A stretch of 64,000 nt of DNA from Coniochaeta sp. PMI_546 (Eukaryota > Ascomycota > Sordariomycetes > Coniochaetales > Coniochaetaceae), in NCBI GenBank assembly GCA_021432605.1, contig MU271149.1:1984001-2048000 (forward strand). Reading direction: 5' to 3'. Under the pieces are notes generated by a model. The model did not search any database. It was not told the origin of the DNA and saw only the letters and a program-made list of their open reading frames with translations. Shown one piece after another: positions 10,866 through 21,193 of the stretch (its first letter is position 1; every line of letters begins with the position of its first letter). The translations under genes were made by a program, and so were the position numbers.

Positions 10866-12285
10866 GGGGGTTCGGTGGAACGGTACCCGTCGCCGGAGAG
10901 GCAGCAGGGTGAGGCAGCGGAGGAGTCGATGCCGGGTCGAAGGGAGCAGCTGGCCGGCGTGCCCTGGATTGTTTGCTTTTTCTTTCTTTTGTCTCTTTCG
11001 TTTTTATATAACAACAGTACGCATATGATACCCAGGAATGGATGCCTGCCCGGGAGTGGCAGAAGGCCGGAGGTCGGCGATTACACTTGATGACTTTGAA
11101 GGTTCCACATATTCCGCTTGCCGTTTGCCGTGATCCGTGCTCACACTTACATATGGCAGGAACGGGCAACTCCCGAAATGCCACCCGCTCACTCCTTCCC
11201 CTCCCGAGCGCTCACGGGGCATCTCTGATTGGCCTAGGAAATAATCGGGTTTAACTAGCGCCTGCAGGTTATCAAATTTCTGCTGTCAAGAGGAGATCTG
11301 TATTATTCCCGTCTACAACAAACCTCCATCAACAACCTGGAACAGTCAGTCGTCAGCGAAGATGGCCGACTGGATGATCAATTTGAGGTGCCGCAACAGG
11401 GAGAGGCCATCCATTTCCTGTAAGTGATTACCCCTGCCTGATGCAGCCAGTGCAGCCAACCGACAACAAACGCTCTCGCCGCTGCAATCCTGCCCATTTC
11501 CTTGAGTGTAAGGTAAGCATCCAGTCAAGTGAGAAGCAGTCTTCAGACTCTGGAAGAACTTGCAAGCTCGGGTCCGACGAGGAGACCGGAACGGCAAGTG
11601 TCTGCATATCCGAGCGGGTTAACCCTCTGAAATATCGAGTATTAGGTCTGCAGTGCCAGCTGTATCAAATGTATCGCGTTCTAGGAGTGTCTATTCCCGC
11701 TGCAACCCTGTGCGTTGGAGAAAAGGGCTTTTCTTGGCAACTTGTCCAAAAAAAAAAAGAGAGGCACACCCGGGTTATCATTCCCTACTAGTTGCTCCGT
11801 TCTCCTCTCACATCTACTCCTCGCCTCCACATGCCATACTGCGATGCAACTCATAACCTTAGTGACCCTCCCACGTTGTCGGTCCACACGCCGTATATCC
11901 GACCATGTTTGATGACAGTATCTTCCTGCCTTACAACGGCGCTTCATTTGTCCTCATCGCTTCGGCCGCTTAGAAGTTAGTCTCGGATATCTGCCGGGGA
12001 TTAATCACTGTAGATCTAGGTGCTAAAAGATTTCACCATGGCGCTAGTCAGCTAGAGTCTACCTATTACTTCTACCTGGTCCATGGATCTTTCGTGAGAC
12101 AGTCGTCTCTTCATGGCCATCTGCTTGTTTGCTGTCCTCGAACGAACGATTACTTCGTGCCTTGGAATCCTACTCGGCGTCAGACCTGCAACCTTTGTGT
12201 CCTCTGGCGCATACGAGCGAGCCTGTGGGCTTTCGGAGTGGTACGAGCCCGAATTCGACTTTATAAGCGGGCAGGCTCTCTCACC
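10866..12285. other. Intergenic: upstream of the MFS gene
   Basis: No supported gene in 1.4 kb. There is an 11-A run at 11748-11758. A plus-strand frame runs open from a GTG at 12094 into the MFS gene, but no ATG lies between 12094 and 12286. TATAAG at 12262-12267 lies only 24 bp before the chosen MFS start. Confidence 0.5.
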
Positions 12286-14160
12286 ATGACGACCTCCCAG
12301 GGTCTTGGCGGAATGTCGAGGACAGAGAAGCTCAACGACAGGAATATATCTCCAGTTCAGACGGAACCTTCTCCCTTACCGCCATCAAAGTCACCTCTAG
12401 ACGCGGGTTCAGATATCAGACATGTGTACCTCACATTCAACCGTGCTGTTCCAGCAGCGAACCTCGAGCAGAGCTCGCAAACGCAACCGCCGCCACCACC
12501 TCCGGATCTGACAGCCTACATCAATCCGACCCTGTACCCAACTCACAGGAAGAACCTTATGCTTCTGCTCTGCTGCATCGCAACCTTCTTGACAGCCTAC
12601 GCCGCTGGCTCCTATTCTCCGGCAACCTCCCTTATCAAGGCCGAGCTCCACGCCCCGTCAACCCTCGGCGTGATAGGAGGCGTCTCGACATTCTGTCTCG
12701 GTTTCGCGCTCGCACCCATGGTCCTCGCTCCTTTCTCCGAGATCAACGGGCGATATCCCGTCTTCGTCGTCTCGGGCGTCATCTTCGTCATCTTCCAGGC
12801 CGTGTGCGGCGTGGTCACCAACCTGGCCGGCATGCTTGTCGCGCGATTCTTCGTCGGTGTCGGCGGGTCGGTCTTTAGCACAATGGTGGGAGGCGTTATC
12901 GCGGACTTGTACGAGAAGTCAGAACGCAATACGCCCATGGCGCTGTACAGCGGTTTCGTGCTGATGGGCACGGGCGCCGGACCCTTGATCGGTGCTGCTA
13001 TCTCGCATCGCATGGATGGAGCCGGCTCTGGAGCCGGGGCTACCTGGAGATGGGTGTTCTGGCATCAGGTCATTGCTGCTGCTTTGTTGATGGCTGCGCT
13101 GGTTCTGCTTTTCAAGGAGAGCAGAGCTTCGGTGCTGCTATCCAGGAAGGCGAAGGCGTTGAATAAGTGGTACGAACAACTGGAGCAGGCTGGGTACTAC
13201 GGAGTGTGGATTGAGGAAGAGCAGACTCCGCAGCCACGACCGGGGGCGTCTGATCAGACCTTGTCGGATCAAACTACCCAAGTCGGGGGCTCATCTGACG
13301 AGGAGAAGGGACCGACACCAAACGCTTCAAGGCGGGCATCATCCGTTACAGCGTTACAACTGCAGCGCATCCGCTGGATCGTCAAGGAAGACGAGGAACG
13401 CTCGTCCCTCGGCAAAATGATCTCGATATCCTTGTACCGTCCCTTCCACCTCCTGTTCACTGAGCCCGTCGTCTTCTTCTTCTCCATCTGGGTAGCCTTC
13501 GCCTGGGGCGTGCTGTACCTCACCTTCGGCTCCGTCCCGCTCGTCTTTGCCCGCCAGCACGGCTGGGACATCGAGAAGGCCGGCCGCATTTTTGCCGCCA
13601 TAATAATCGGCGGCATCCTAGGGACAGCTGTGGGTATCTGGCAGGAGCACGTCCTCCACCACCCGCGGTGGCAGCCCACGGCCGACAACGACGCCGACAA
13701 ATCGCGATTCTGGTCTCTTCTCCGCAGGCGCTTCCCCGTATCCGTGCCAGAAGCTAGGCTCTACTGCACGTGCGTAACGGCCATCCTCCTGCCGGCAGGC
13801 CTCTTCATCTTCGGCTTCACATCCAAGCGTGACATCCACTGGATCGCGCCCGCAATCGGGATTTGCCTGGCCACCATGGGTATCTACAGCGTGTACCTTG
13901 CCACCTTCAACTACCTGGCCGATACCTACCACAAGTACGCGTCTTCGGCGCTGGCCGCGCAGTCGTTCTGTCGGAATGTGCTGGGGGGTGTATTCCCGCT
14001 TGTGACTGGTTTCTTGTTTACGAATCTTGGGGAGAGCAGGGCCGGTGCGTTGCTGGGAGGGATCGCCATTGGACTGACAGCTGTGCCGTGGGTGTTGGTG
14101 TTCTTTGGTGAGAGGATCAGGGGGAGAAGTCCGTTTGCCAGTGAGTTGATGATGGGGTAG
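12286..14160 (+). CDS. MFS transporter, DHA1 (drug:H+ antiporter) type
   Basis: A proton-coupled membrane transporter of 624 residues without introns. After an N-terminal cytosolic region of about 85 residues, the first helix starts at LMLLLCCIATFLTAYAAGSY. Motif A-like SEINGRYPVF, the arginine-bearing LVARFFVGVGGS and the antiporter motif MGTGAGPLIGAAI follow. A central loop of about 120 residues (Glu/Gln/Ser-rich) splits the two six-helix halves; the second half starts near VVFFFSIWVAFAWGVLYL. The family exports drugs, polyamines or toxic metabolites, and the substrate cannot be read. ATG 12286 has a good context (TCACC) and is the first ATG in the open frame. Because a TATA-like box sits only 24 bp upstream, the next in-frame ATG at 12313 is an alternative. 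It is convergent with the DUF1769 gene. Confidence 0.87.
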   Translation: MTTSQGLGGMSRTEKLNDRNISPVQTEPSPLPPSKSPLDAGSDIRHVYLTFNRAVPAANLEQSSQTQPPPPPPDLTAYINPTLYPTHRKNLMLLLCCIATFLTAYAAGSYSPATSLIKAELHAPSTLGVIGGVSTFCLGFALAPMVLAPFSEINGRYPVFVVSGVIFVIFQAVCGVVTNLAGMLVARFFVGVGGSVFSTMVGGVIADLYEKSERNTPMALYSGFVLMGTGAGPLIGAAISHRMDGAGSGAGATWRWVFWHQVIAAALLMAALVLLFKESRASVLLSRKAKALNKWYEQLEQAGYYGVWIEEEQTPQPRPGASDQTLSDQTTQVGGSSDEEKGPTPNASRRASSVTALQLQRIRWIVKEDEERSSLGKMISISLYRPFHLLFTEPVVFFFSIWVAFAWGVLYLTFGSVPLVFARQHGWDIEKAGRIFAAIIIGGILGTAVGIWQEHVLHHPRWQPTADNDADKSRFWSLLRRRFPVSVPEARLYCTCVTAILLPAGLFIFGFTSKRDIHWIAPAIGICLATMGIYSVYLATFNYLADTYHKYASSALAAQSFCRNVLGGVFPLVTGFLFTNLGESRAGALLGGIAIGLTAVPWVLVFFGERIRGRSPFASELMMG

Positions 14161-14370
14161 GGGTGAGCTGTTGGGGTTCGTCGACAGCTTCCAGAGGTGG
14201 ATATTGTCCTATAGCATTGAGACGAAAGGGTTGTAGATACCCCATCCATATTTGATTCAGAGTTGTGTAGGGTATAACATGAGGCAATATTCTGATCACA
14301 AGGACAGGGCATGCTTGATCATTACCTGGTATCTTCGCATCCTAACGCCATGCCGATCCCCAAAAAGCCC

Positions 14371-15539
14371 TTAATCCACGTCGTCCGCACTGGTCTCGAT
14401 ACCCTGGTCGCCAACACCAACACCAGAGAGCTTCCGTCTTGCCTCTTCGATCACTTTCTCTTCATCAAAGGGCTCCTCTTCGCTGTCCTTTGCCGAGCCC
14501 GCCCCATCGTTCGACACATGCCCCGAAGCCTTCTTCACAGCCTCCAAAGCATGTGGTTTGATGGACCCGTCCTCATTCACGTCTTCCTTGAGATACAGTG
14601 CAAACAGGATCACGAGGTAGACCTGGCCAGTGGCCTTGTTCCTCAAGACATATCTAAGCGTGTGTGAGCGCCTGCAGCGGGGAAATGAGACTCCGACCCA
14701 ACAACGCAAACGTGACTACGGCAAATAGAAAATCCAGATTTCAAGGAAGCTCGGGGAACTTACCGTAAGCCTTGGCCGTCCCAGTACTTCATGATAGGCA
14801 GCGTAAATCCCGGTAGGCGAAGAGCGAATTCGGAGAAATCCAAGTACGGGTTGAAGAAGTCTACGCCATACGTGTGGCCATACTTCCACACCCACTGGTC
14901 CTTGCTCTCTTTCTTGAGCGCCCACTTCATTCTCGCTTTGGCGTCGTCTGGGGCGCCGATCTCTGAGCGCTCCTTCATGCCGGCCTCGTCACCGCCCTCT
15001 TCAAACCAGAGCCCTCCACGCTCCTCGTCAAACTCGCCAGTACCGACGTGGATCGTGTTGAGGCTGCTCAGCGCTGGGCCGTACAGATACGGGGAGTCGG
15101 CGTATGCATCACCGTCAAGACCAGGATCGATCCACCAGCGCACAATGTTCAGGGCGGTGTTGAATCCTGGGGGCAGCCTGTCGCGGATCGGGTGGTCGAA
15201 GTCATTACCGAATTGGAGATCTGCGGCAGAGATCCCTTCCTCCTTTGACAAGTCATCGCCTGCTGTCGTTGCTGAGCTTGTGGGCTTTTTGGGCGTGAAG
15301 CGAAAGGCTATGCTGTACTGGTCTTTGTTGTAGTCATGTGGGGGAGCTGAGAAGTAAGGCGATGTGTTGGGGGAGTTCCGTGGCAGGCCCTTGTAGTTCT
15401 GTATACGAACATTGAGTTCAATGTCCATGTGCTCGTTGCTGATCTTCAAGATCTTTGGCGAATTGATGGGGACTTCAACCTGGTCCTTCAGGTCGTAGCT
15501 GGTCCCTGCTGTGACCCGCATGAGATACTTGTCAGCCAT
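14371..15539 (-). CDS. DUF1769 (UPF0590) family protein
   Basis: A 352-residue protein of the fungal DUF1769 family, whose function is not established. Exons are 15539..14764 and 14653..14371; the intron is 110 bp with GTAAGT donor and TTAG acceptor, and CG|A restores an arginine. The first exon holds the family-like opening YLMRVTAGTSYD, a beta-rich region (HMDIELNVRIQNYKGLP) and aromatic motifs such as NIVRWWIDPGLDGD, DQWVWKYGHTYGVDFFNPYL and LPIMKYWDGQGLR. The second continues YVLRNKATGQVYLVILFALY and ends in an acidic, probably disordered tail. No signal peptide is seen. It is similar in plan to Schizosaccharomyces pombe SPAC/SPCC UPF0590 proteins, by recollection only. Confidence 0.8.
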
Positions 15540-16071
15540 GTCTGCAGTTCTAATCGTTGCAAGTAGTTCTTGATTCTGGCCTGATTTCTATCGTGGAGGG
15601 TTTTCGAGAGAACGGGTAGATGGTCTTCAGCTTTATACGAAGCCTGTCCTTGGTCAAGTCAAGTCGATCAGGACTTGGGTTGTAGAAAAAAGTCCAGGTA
15701 AGGTACTGTGTAAACAACGGCACACTGTGGACGTGAAGGATGAGAATGTATATGCAACAGCGATGCTAAGTAGGTTCCCAATTCAACTCAAACAACAAAA
15801 ATAAGCAAGTGTTAGGTCTAACCGAGGGCTGTGCTACCAATATCGGATCAAGTTCGTCATGGCACATGTGAGGTTGCCGTGTTTCTGTGAGCGACATGTA
15901 CAACAGCGGTCGATGACGTCGCAAGCCAGCTCGACGTTTTTGGAGCGAGCTTAACGCAGCCCCACATAATAACACCGATACGTATCTTCCAAGGACAGCA
16001 AATAAAAAGAAAAAAGAAAAAGACATACCTACCTACTCAAAAAGTGACTTGAGTCATTCCATCCTCATTTC
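15540..16071. other. Intergenic: upstream of DUF1769, downstream of tRNA-Ser
   Basis: No gene is supported. The stretch holds the probable DUF1769 promoter. A run of five A at 16039-16043 reads as a T5 stop for RNA polymerase III for the minus-strand tRNA-Ser. An A/G-rich tract lies at about 16002-16022. Confidence 0.5.
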
Positions 16072-16152
16072 CGACAGCGACAGGATTTGAACCTATGCGG
16101 CCGAAGCCATATGATTTCTAGTCATACCCATTAACCACTCTGGCACACTGCC
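16072..16152 (-). tRNA. tRNA-Ser(AGA)
   Basis: An 81-nt gene that folds fully as a serine tRNA. The acceptor stem is GGCAGTG with CGCTGTC, and the discriminator is G. The D arm is CCA/TGG with GAGTGGTTAA. The anticodon stem is TATGA/TCATA with loop CTAGAAA (anticodon AGA, reading UCU). A long variable arm GGC-TTCG-GCC is the serine hallmark. The T arm is ATAGG/CCTGT with loop TTCGAAT. There is no intron. A T5 terminator follows about 28 bp downstream on the minus strand. Confidence 0.95.
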
Positions 16153-17087
16153 TGTCCACAGAAACGGTCTTTCTTCTGAGGTGCACATTTGGAGCATCGA
16201 GGGGGCAAGGGACACACACATTCTTTGAGTTACCGCCAAAAATGCTCATCGGCTCGAATACCCCTGGATATATCTGCCTATGCTGTTCCTTGTCGCCGTG
16301 ACGCTTCTAGTCTGCCACGAAGCACCGGTCATCTATACATACGGCCTCCGAGCTTGAGCCGCGATTCTGAGTCTCATCACAGTGTCCTCATCATAGAATT
16401 CGACAGTGATCAAGGGCTGCCCCTGCCTTCTTGACCAACTTGAGTTGATGGCAATCAATATGCAATGGTATCATTCCTCTTGAATTGACGCCTCTCTATT
16501 AGAAAAGAGCCTGCCCCGGTTGTCGAGCTTATGATGATGGAGGATTGACAGGAAGACCCACTGTAACTTCTGGTTAAATAGATTCGTGATGTTGCGGGAG
16601 CGCGGAAGTCACACTTCAGGGATACATCATGCGGCTCAAATGCTGCGGCTCGGAGCGGCGGCTCGCATTGTTAAGCCAAGGACTTGGCCTATCTATGTGC
16701 CACGTCGTCCAGGTTTGCTAATGTCATATCTTTAGACTCCGTTACTGGGCGGTTCCATGACTTCCGAGATCTACAATACCATGCCAGTCAATCAATGAGG
16801 TACTGGTCGTCTTTAGGAAACAAAGTTCTGGATTAATGGTTCCGCGTTTTCTGTGTTTGTGAGCTTGGCACTCGGTCGCAATGTCCTAAGCCGCCGAATG
16901 CAATCCTGGGAGAGGCGAGGATAACGTCCGTCGCAGAGGGACCAGACCTCGGGGGTGTATAAGAAGAGCATATCGATGGAAAAATGAAGCCAAGATGCTC
17001 AGTAGACGACCTCATCGCTTTCTCAAAAAACGTCTACTGTGCGATCCCCCTGGTCGGACCTAGCTTGTCATCTCCAAAGCCACCAAG
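16153..17087. promoter_or_regulatory. GH6 gene promoter region with TATA box
   Basis: The upstream region of the GH6 cellulase has no gene of its own. TATAAG at 16958-16963 is about 125 bp before the ATG, a good fungal core promoter distance. Two TAAGCC elements (16672-16677 and 16887-16892), read as GGCTTA on the minus strand, fit the loose GGCTWW site of the XlnR/Xyr1 cellulase and xylanase activator. Such short sites also occur by chance, so induction by Xyr1 is an inference. Confidence 0.4.
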
Positions 17088-18286
17088 ATGCGTCCCAGTG
17101 CCTTCGTTGCCACCTTCATGACCGTCGGTGCTGTGTCTGCGGCGCCGCAGAAGTATCGTAGCTGGAACGAGACGGCTCCCAATCCCTTCGAGGGCAAGAA
17201 ACTTTTTGCGAACCCCCTCTGGGCCGAGAAACTCGAACCGACCTATACCACCTTCAAAACAGCCGGCGACGATACAAATGCCGCCAAAGTGCGCACCGTT
17301 CAGAAGATCGGTACATTCGTATGGGTGTCGGACCGTGCTGGTCTGAAAAACATCGATGCAGCGATTGAAGCCGCTCGCGCAGAGCAAGCGAAGTCAGGCG
17401 TTAGCCAGATTGTTGGCCTGGTCTTGTACAATCTTCCCGATAGGGACTGCAGCGCCGGAGACAGCGCCGGAGAATTGAGCAGCGACAAAGGTGGCCTAGA
17501 GCTGTACAAGAACGAGTTTATCAAGCCGTACGCCGAAAAGGTCAGCGCCGCCAAGGACCTGACGTTTGCTATCGTCCTCGAGCCCGACTCGCTCGGCAAT
17601 GCTGTTACCAACCAGGGCAACGAGTTCTGCGCCAAGGCGACGCCAGTTTATGAAGAGGGCATCGCGTATGCAATTGCCAACCTCCAGTTCCCCAATGTCC
17701 ATCTGTACATCGACGCTGCACATGGCGGTTGGCTTGGCTGGGATGACAACCTCCCACTTGGTAAGATCCCAAAGGTCCGTCATGTAATGCCTGGCAAGGG
17801 ATGCTAATACTGTCGCTAGCGGCCGCCGAGTTCGCAAAGGTACTGCGCATGGCAGGAAACAGCACCAAGATCAGGGGCTTTGTGACCAACGTCTCCAACT
17901 ACAATCCCTTCGAGGCAGCAGTGCGAGAGAACTACACCCAGTACAGCCACTCGTGGGACGAGTCGCACTACGCTTCTTCCCTCGCTCCCTTCCTCGAGGC
18001 AGAGGGTCTGCCATCGCGCTTCATTATAGACCAGGGTCGAGTTGCCTTGCCTGGAGCCCGCAAGGAGTGGGGTGAGTGGTGTAATGTGCAGGCTGGCTTC
18101 GGTAGGGTGCCGACGACGACGACAAACAACACTTATGTCGACAGCATTGTGTGGGTTAAGCCTGGAGGAGAGAGTGACGGAGTGTGTGGCATGGACGGTG
18201 CGCCGAGAGCTGGTGCTTGGTTCCCAAAGTATGTCGAGATGCTGGTCAAGAACGCTGACCCTTCGGTCGTAGCGAGCTCACTATGA
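17088..18286 (+). CDS. Secreted GH6 cellulase, no CBM, short C-terminal loop
   Basis: An inverting glycoside hydrolase family 6 enzyme of 379 residues acting on beta-1,4-glucan outside the cell. Exons are 17088..17760 and 17820..18286; the 59-bp intron has GTAAGA, branch GCTAAT and CTAG. A signal peptide covers about residues 1-19 (hydrophobic core FVATFMTVGAVSA). The catalytic region is complete: LYNLPDRDCSA, LEPDSLGNAVTN (catalytic-acid Asp), HLYIDAAHGGWLGWDDN, GFVTNVSNYNPFE, FIIDQGR, EWGEWCNV and WVKPGGE...AGAWF. There is no CBM1 or Ser/Thr linker. The loop between VKPGGE and AGAWF is only 12 residues, clearly shorter than in Trichoderma Cel6A as I recall it. That suggests an open cleft and possible endoglucanase (Cel6B-like) action. 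tRNA genes flank it on both sides. Confidence 0.93.
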
Positions 18287-18549
18287 GGCCATGATGCTCA
18301 TAGGCAAAATACTTCTGCCAATAAGAGGTTATAGGGTTCCCAAGAAGAGCAGAAACTCAAACAGAGACATGCACTTGCACGAATGCCACCAAAGAGGTCT
18401 AGTGTCTGCACTAATTGTGAGGCAAGTTCTAGAACATCGCAGGGAAGAGAATCTAATTGATTGAATGAAAAGCGATCTATAAAGATTCAAAAAGGAATGA
18501 GTCAAAAGAGCAGAGCGGCTGGTCACATGTGAAAGGCGAAAAAGAAAGC

Positions 18550-18635
18550 TGGAGGCACGGGAATTCGAATCCCGGACCTTCTCTAGTAACATCTGACGAT
18601 GCGAAAGAGAAATCATACCCCTAGACCATGCCCCC
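18550..18635 (-). tRNA. tRNA-Ala(CGC) with 14-nt intron
   Basis: An 86-nt gene. Acceptor GGGGGCA pairs with TGCCTCC and gives the G3:U70 wobble that marks alanine tRNAs; the discriminator is A. The anticodon stem is TCTCT (18610-18606) with AGAGA (18584-18580). The loop reads TTCGCA, then an intron at 18599..18586 in the canonical place one base after the anticodon, then T. The anticodon is CGC (codon GCG). The T arm is CGGGA-TTCGAAT-TCCCG. The mature length is 72 nt. A T5 terminator lies at 18543-18539. A shifted stem would give anticodon UCG (Arg), but G3:U70 and A73 favour Ala. Confidence 0.82.
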
Positions 18636-19232
18636 TAGCCAGGTGCTGATAACGATTTGATCGCCATTTCCTCTTATGACATGTGGGGCTACCACTTACC
18701 CACTACAAGCGTATCTGATACAGCAGTTGGATCGCGCCGGCCTTTCCAAGGGAGATCGGCAGTGGAAAGCCGGAAATGCGTTATTGGTCGACCGGGACTG
18801 CACTCAGATGACTGTCAGCTCTGTATTCTATATTGGCTCTGTATTCTATATTGGCCCTCCTATTCTTGTTAAGCACTTAGGGAGTGTGAGCGCGTCTCAA
18901 GTTATCTGATCAACGGAGATAAGATCCGGGTGGACCATCTTGACCCCGAGCCCCGAACAGACCGAAGTCTTGGCCCGAGATCACCGAGTTCGGAGCAGCA
19001 CGGCTAATTGCAGGAAGGCTATGTCTACAAGGGCTCCATGATATTAATTGGTTAGATCGTCAGCCAGCACGGGTGCGCGGGTCCGTCGCATCTCCGAAGC
19101 CGTGATGGCGCTGCCCACTTAAGCAATGCGCTGTCCACGTACACGGCGGATGCCAAGCTACCTGACTTCCACATATCTCAATCACACTCATTTCGACATC
19201 CGTCCACTTTGAGAAGTCTTTCACCTGCAATC
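18636..19232. other. Intergenic with an 18-bp tandem duplicate
   Basis: Upstream region of the FSP1-like gene; no gene is supported. It contains an exact direct repeat of 18 bp, CTCTGTATTCTATATTGG, at 18819-18836 and 18837-18854. Confidence 0.5.
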
Positions 19233-20645
19233 ATGTTGAATCTTGACATGCTACGCTTGATATGGGCAGCCCTACCCTTCATGTCCAGATTCGCCTTCGA
19301 CCGCACTGTTCAGAAAGCCCAAGCCATCCGCCACAGCTACACCTACAAGGCCGTTCCGGAACCAAGGAATGTCGTCGTTATAGGCGGTTCTTTTGCCGGC
19401 ATAATGCTCGTCAGACGCCTGGCCGAGACTCTGCCAACCGGATACCGCGTGGTCCTGGTCGAGAGGAACTCACACATACACTACGTCTTCAACTTCCCGC
19501 GGTTCTCTATTATCCCCGGTCATGAGGCGAAGGCGTTCATTCCATACAACAACATCGTCAGCGGAGCTCCCGAGGGTATCTTCAAGCAGATCAGGGGTAC
19601 CGTGGAGAGCATTACGGACAAAGATATTCTCCTCGAGTCAGGGGAGAGGGTGCCGTATGAGTATCTCGTTATCGCGACAGGCTGCTCACAGCCCTTCCCG
19701 GCTCGCCTCGAGACAACTGACAAGGCGGCGGGTTGCGCAGAGCTGCAAAGCTTCCAGAAGCGAGTGGATTCTGCCGAGTCTATCGCCTTGGTTGGTGGTG
19801 GTGCTGTTGGGGTTGAGATGGCAGCGGATATCAAGAGCTTCTTCCCGGAGAAGAAAGTGACACTGGTCCACTCGAGATCCCAGCTACTACCAAGGTTCGG
19901 CAAGAGGCTACATGATCACGCGTCAAAGGCGTTGACGGGCCTTGGAGTCGAGCTCAAGTTGCAGGAGAGACCAACGATTTCAAAACGTGACGAAAACGAG
20001 ATTGATACCACCGGTCAGTCGACTCTTTGTTTCAAGGACGGTCATGAGGAGCAGTTTGACCTTGTGGTAAGAGAGACTCCATCACCCGGTCCCAATTGCG
20101 CTGCCTTACGGGCTTCGTTTCTGACATCCTCATATAGATTCCTTGCACCGGCCAGAGGGCCAACACTGACATCATCGCCAGCTTCCTCCCTGATGCAATC
20201 AGCAAGACAACAGGCGAGATCAAGGTCGAGAAAACGCTTCAGGTAACCGGAGACAAGACACGTCCCAACATTCTGGCACTCGGCGACGTGGCCGAAACAG
20301 GTGGCCCCAAAATGGGGAGAGCTGGAGCATTTCAGGCAGAGATTGTCTGTCAGAACATTGTCGCCATGATACACGACCAAAAGCCGCGGGCGATATACCA
20401 GCCCAATGAGGTGGAGGGTGCGATCAAGCTGACTTTGGGCAGAGTGAGTTTTAATAAATCCACGACTAAACAACTAGAGTCTCATGCTAACATAGAAAAC
20501 AACACAGGGCGAGGACTGTATGTACATGAATATGTTTAACGGCACAGAGATCCTTCTTGCACACAGTGGTGCAAGCGACGAGTTGGACGTCCGAAGGTTC
20601 TGGGGTGAATTTGGTGTAGATATGGAGAAGGACATTCAGTTGTAG
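19233..20645 (+). CDS. FSP1/AIFM2-like FAD-dependent oxidoreductase
   Basis: A 425-residue flavoprotein of the AIF/FSP1 (AMID) and Ndi1-like pyridine nucleotide-disulfide oxidoreductase fold, expected to pass electrons from NAD(P)H to a quinone-type acceptor. Exons are 19233..20066, 20138..20443 and 20508..20645; both introns are phase 0 with GTAAGA and GTGAGT donors. The FAD-binding motif is VVVIGGSFAGIMLVRRL (about residues 45-61). The NAD(P)H-binding motif is IALVGGGAVGVEMAADI (about 188-204). ATG-type YEYLVIATGC and the second FAD contact LALGDVAETGG also stand. An N-terminal hydrophobic stretch (LRLIWAALPFMSRFAF) could hold it at a membrane. ATG 19233 is the first ATG; the open frame begins slightly earlier without one. 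A MITE lies 50 bp downstream of the stop. Confidence 0.88.
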
Positions 20646-20696
20646 GTGGTTAGACTGCAAACGTCCCAGAGTTGTTGAGTCTTTGTGATCGTCGCA

Positions 20697-21193
20697 TACC
20701 GTTTTAACTACCCTTCCGGGCCAACTACCCTTCCGGGCCAACTACCCTTTTGGGCCACCCCACTTTTCCATAACTTTTCACACCTTTAAGCTTATTATCA
20801 TAAGAATTTAGATAATTAATTCAATTAATAGTTAAAAATAAACCAACAATATTTTTAATAAAATAGAAATTTTTATCATCAAAAGCTTTATTTTTAAAAA
20901 GTTTTGATTTTTTGTTAATTTATTAAATAGAATTATCGTTTAAAAGAATATAGATTTTATTCTTATAACCGGTATATTAATCTAATTAATCAATTTAAAT
21001 TACTATAATTTAAAGTTAATTCTTATATATCTTTTGAATTTTTCTATTATTTTATATATATTAAAGCTAATACGTATATACTCTGGTTAATAAGTTATAA
21101 GTTTTTTAAATTTAGAGGATTTTGGTACGATTTGGTGGTGAAAGTGGGGTGGCCTAAAATGGTAGTTGGCCCGGAAGGGTAGTTAATACGGTA
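20697..21193. mobile_element. MITE-like DNA transposon relic with TA duplications
   Basis: The element spans 20699-21191 (493 bp) and is flanked by TA at 20697-20698 and 21192-21193. The terminal inverted repeats are about 50 bp. Both ends read CCGTnTTAACTACCC inward, then CTTCCGGGCCAACTACC and a segment ending GGCCACCCCACTTT. The left end has one extra copy of the 17-bp unit AACTACCCTTCCGGGCC. The core (about 20770-21120) is extremely A+T-rich with many TA steps and has no ORF, which fits RIP acting on repeated DNA. TA duplications fit the Tc1/mariner group. The parent family is unknown. It sits between two plus-strand genes, in the upstream region of the hydrolase at 21422. Confidence 0.82.

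Noticed and set aside
12094-12285. Upstream extension of the MFS frame
   Set aside because: It begins at GTG, contains no ATG, and its residues do not look like an MFS N-terminus.
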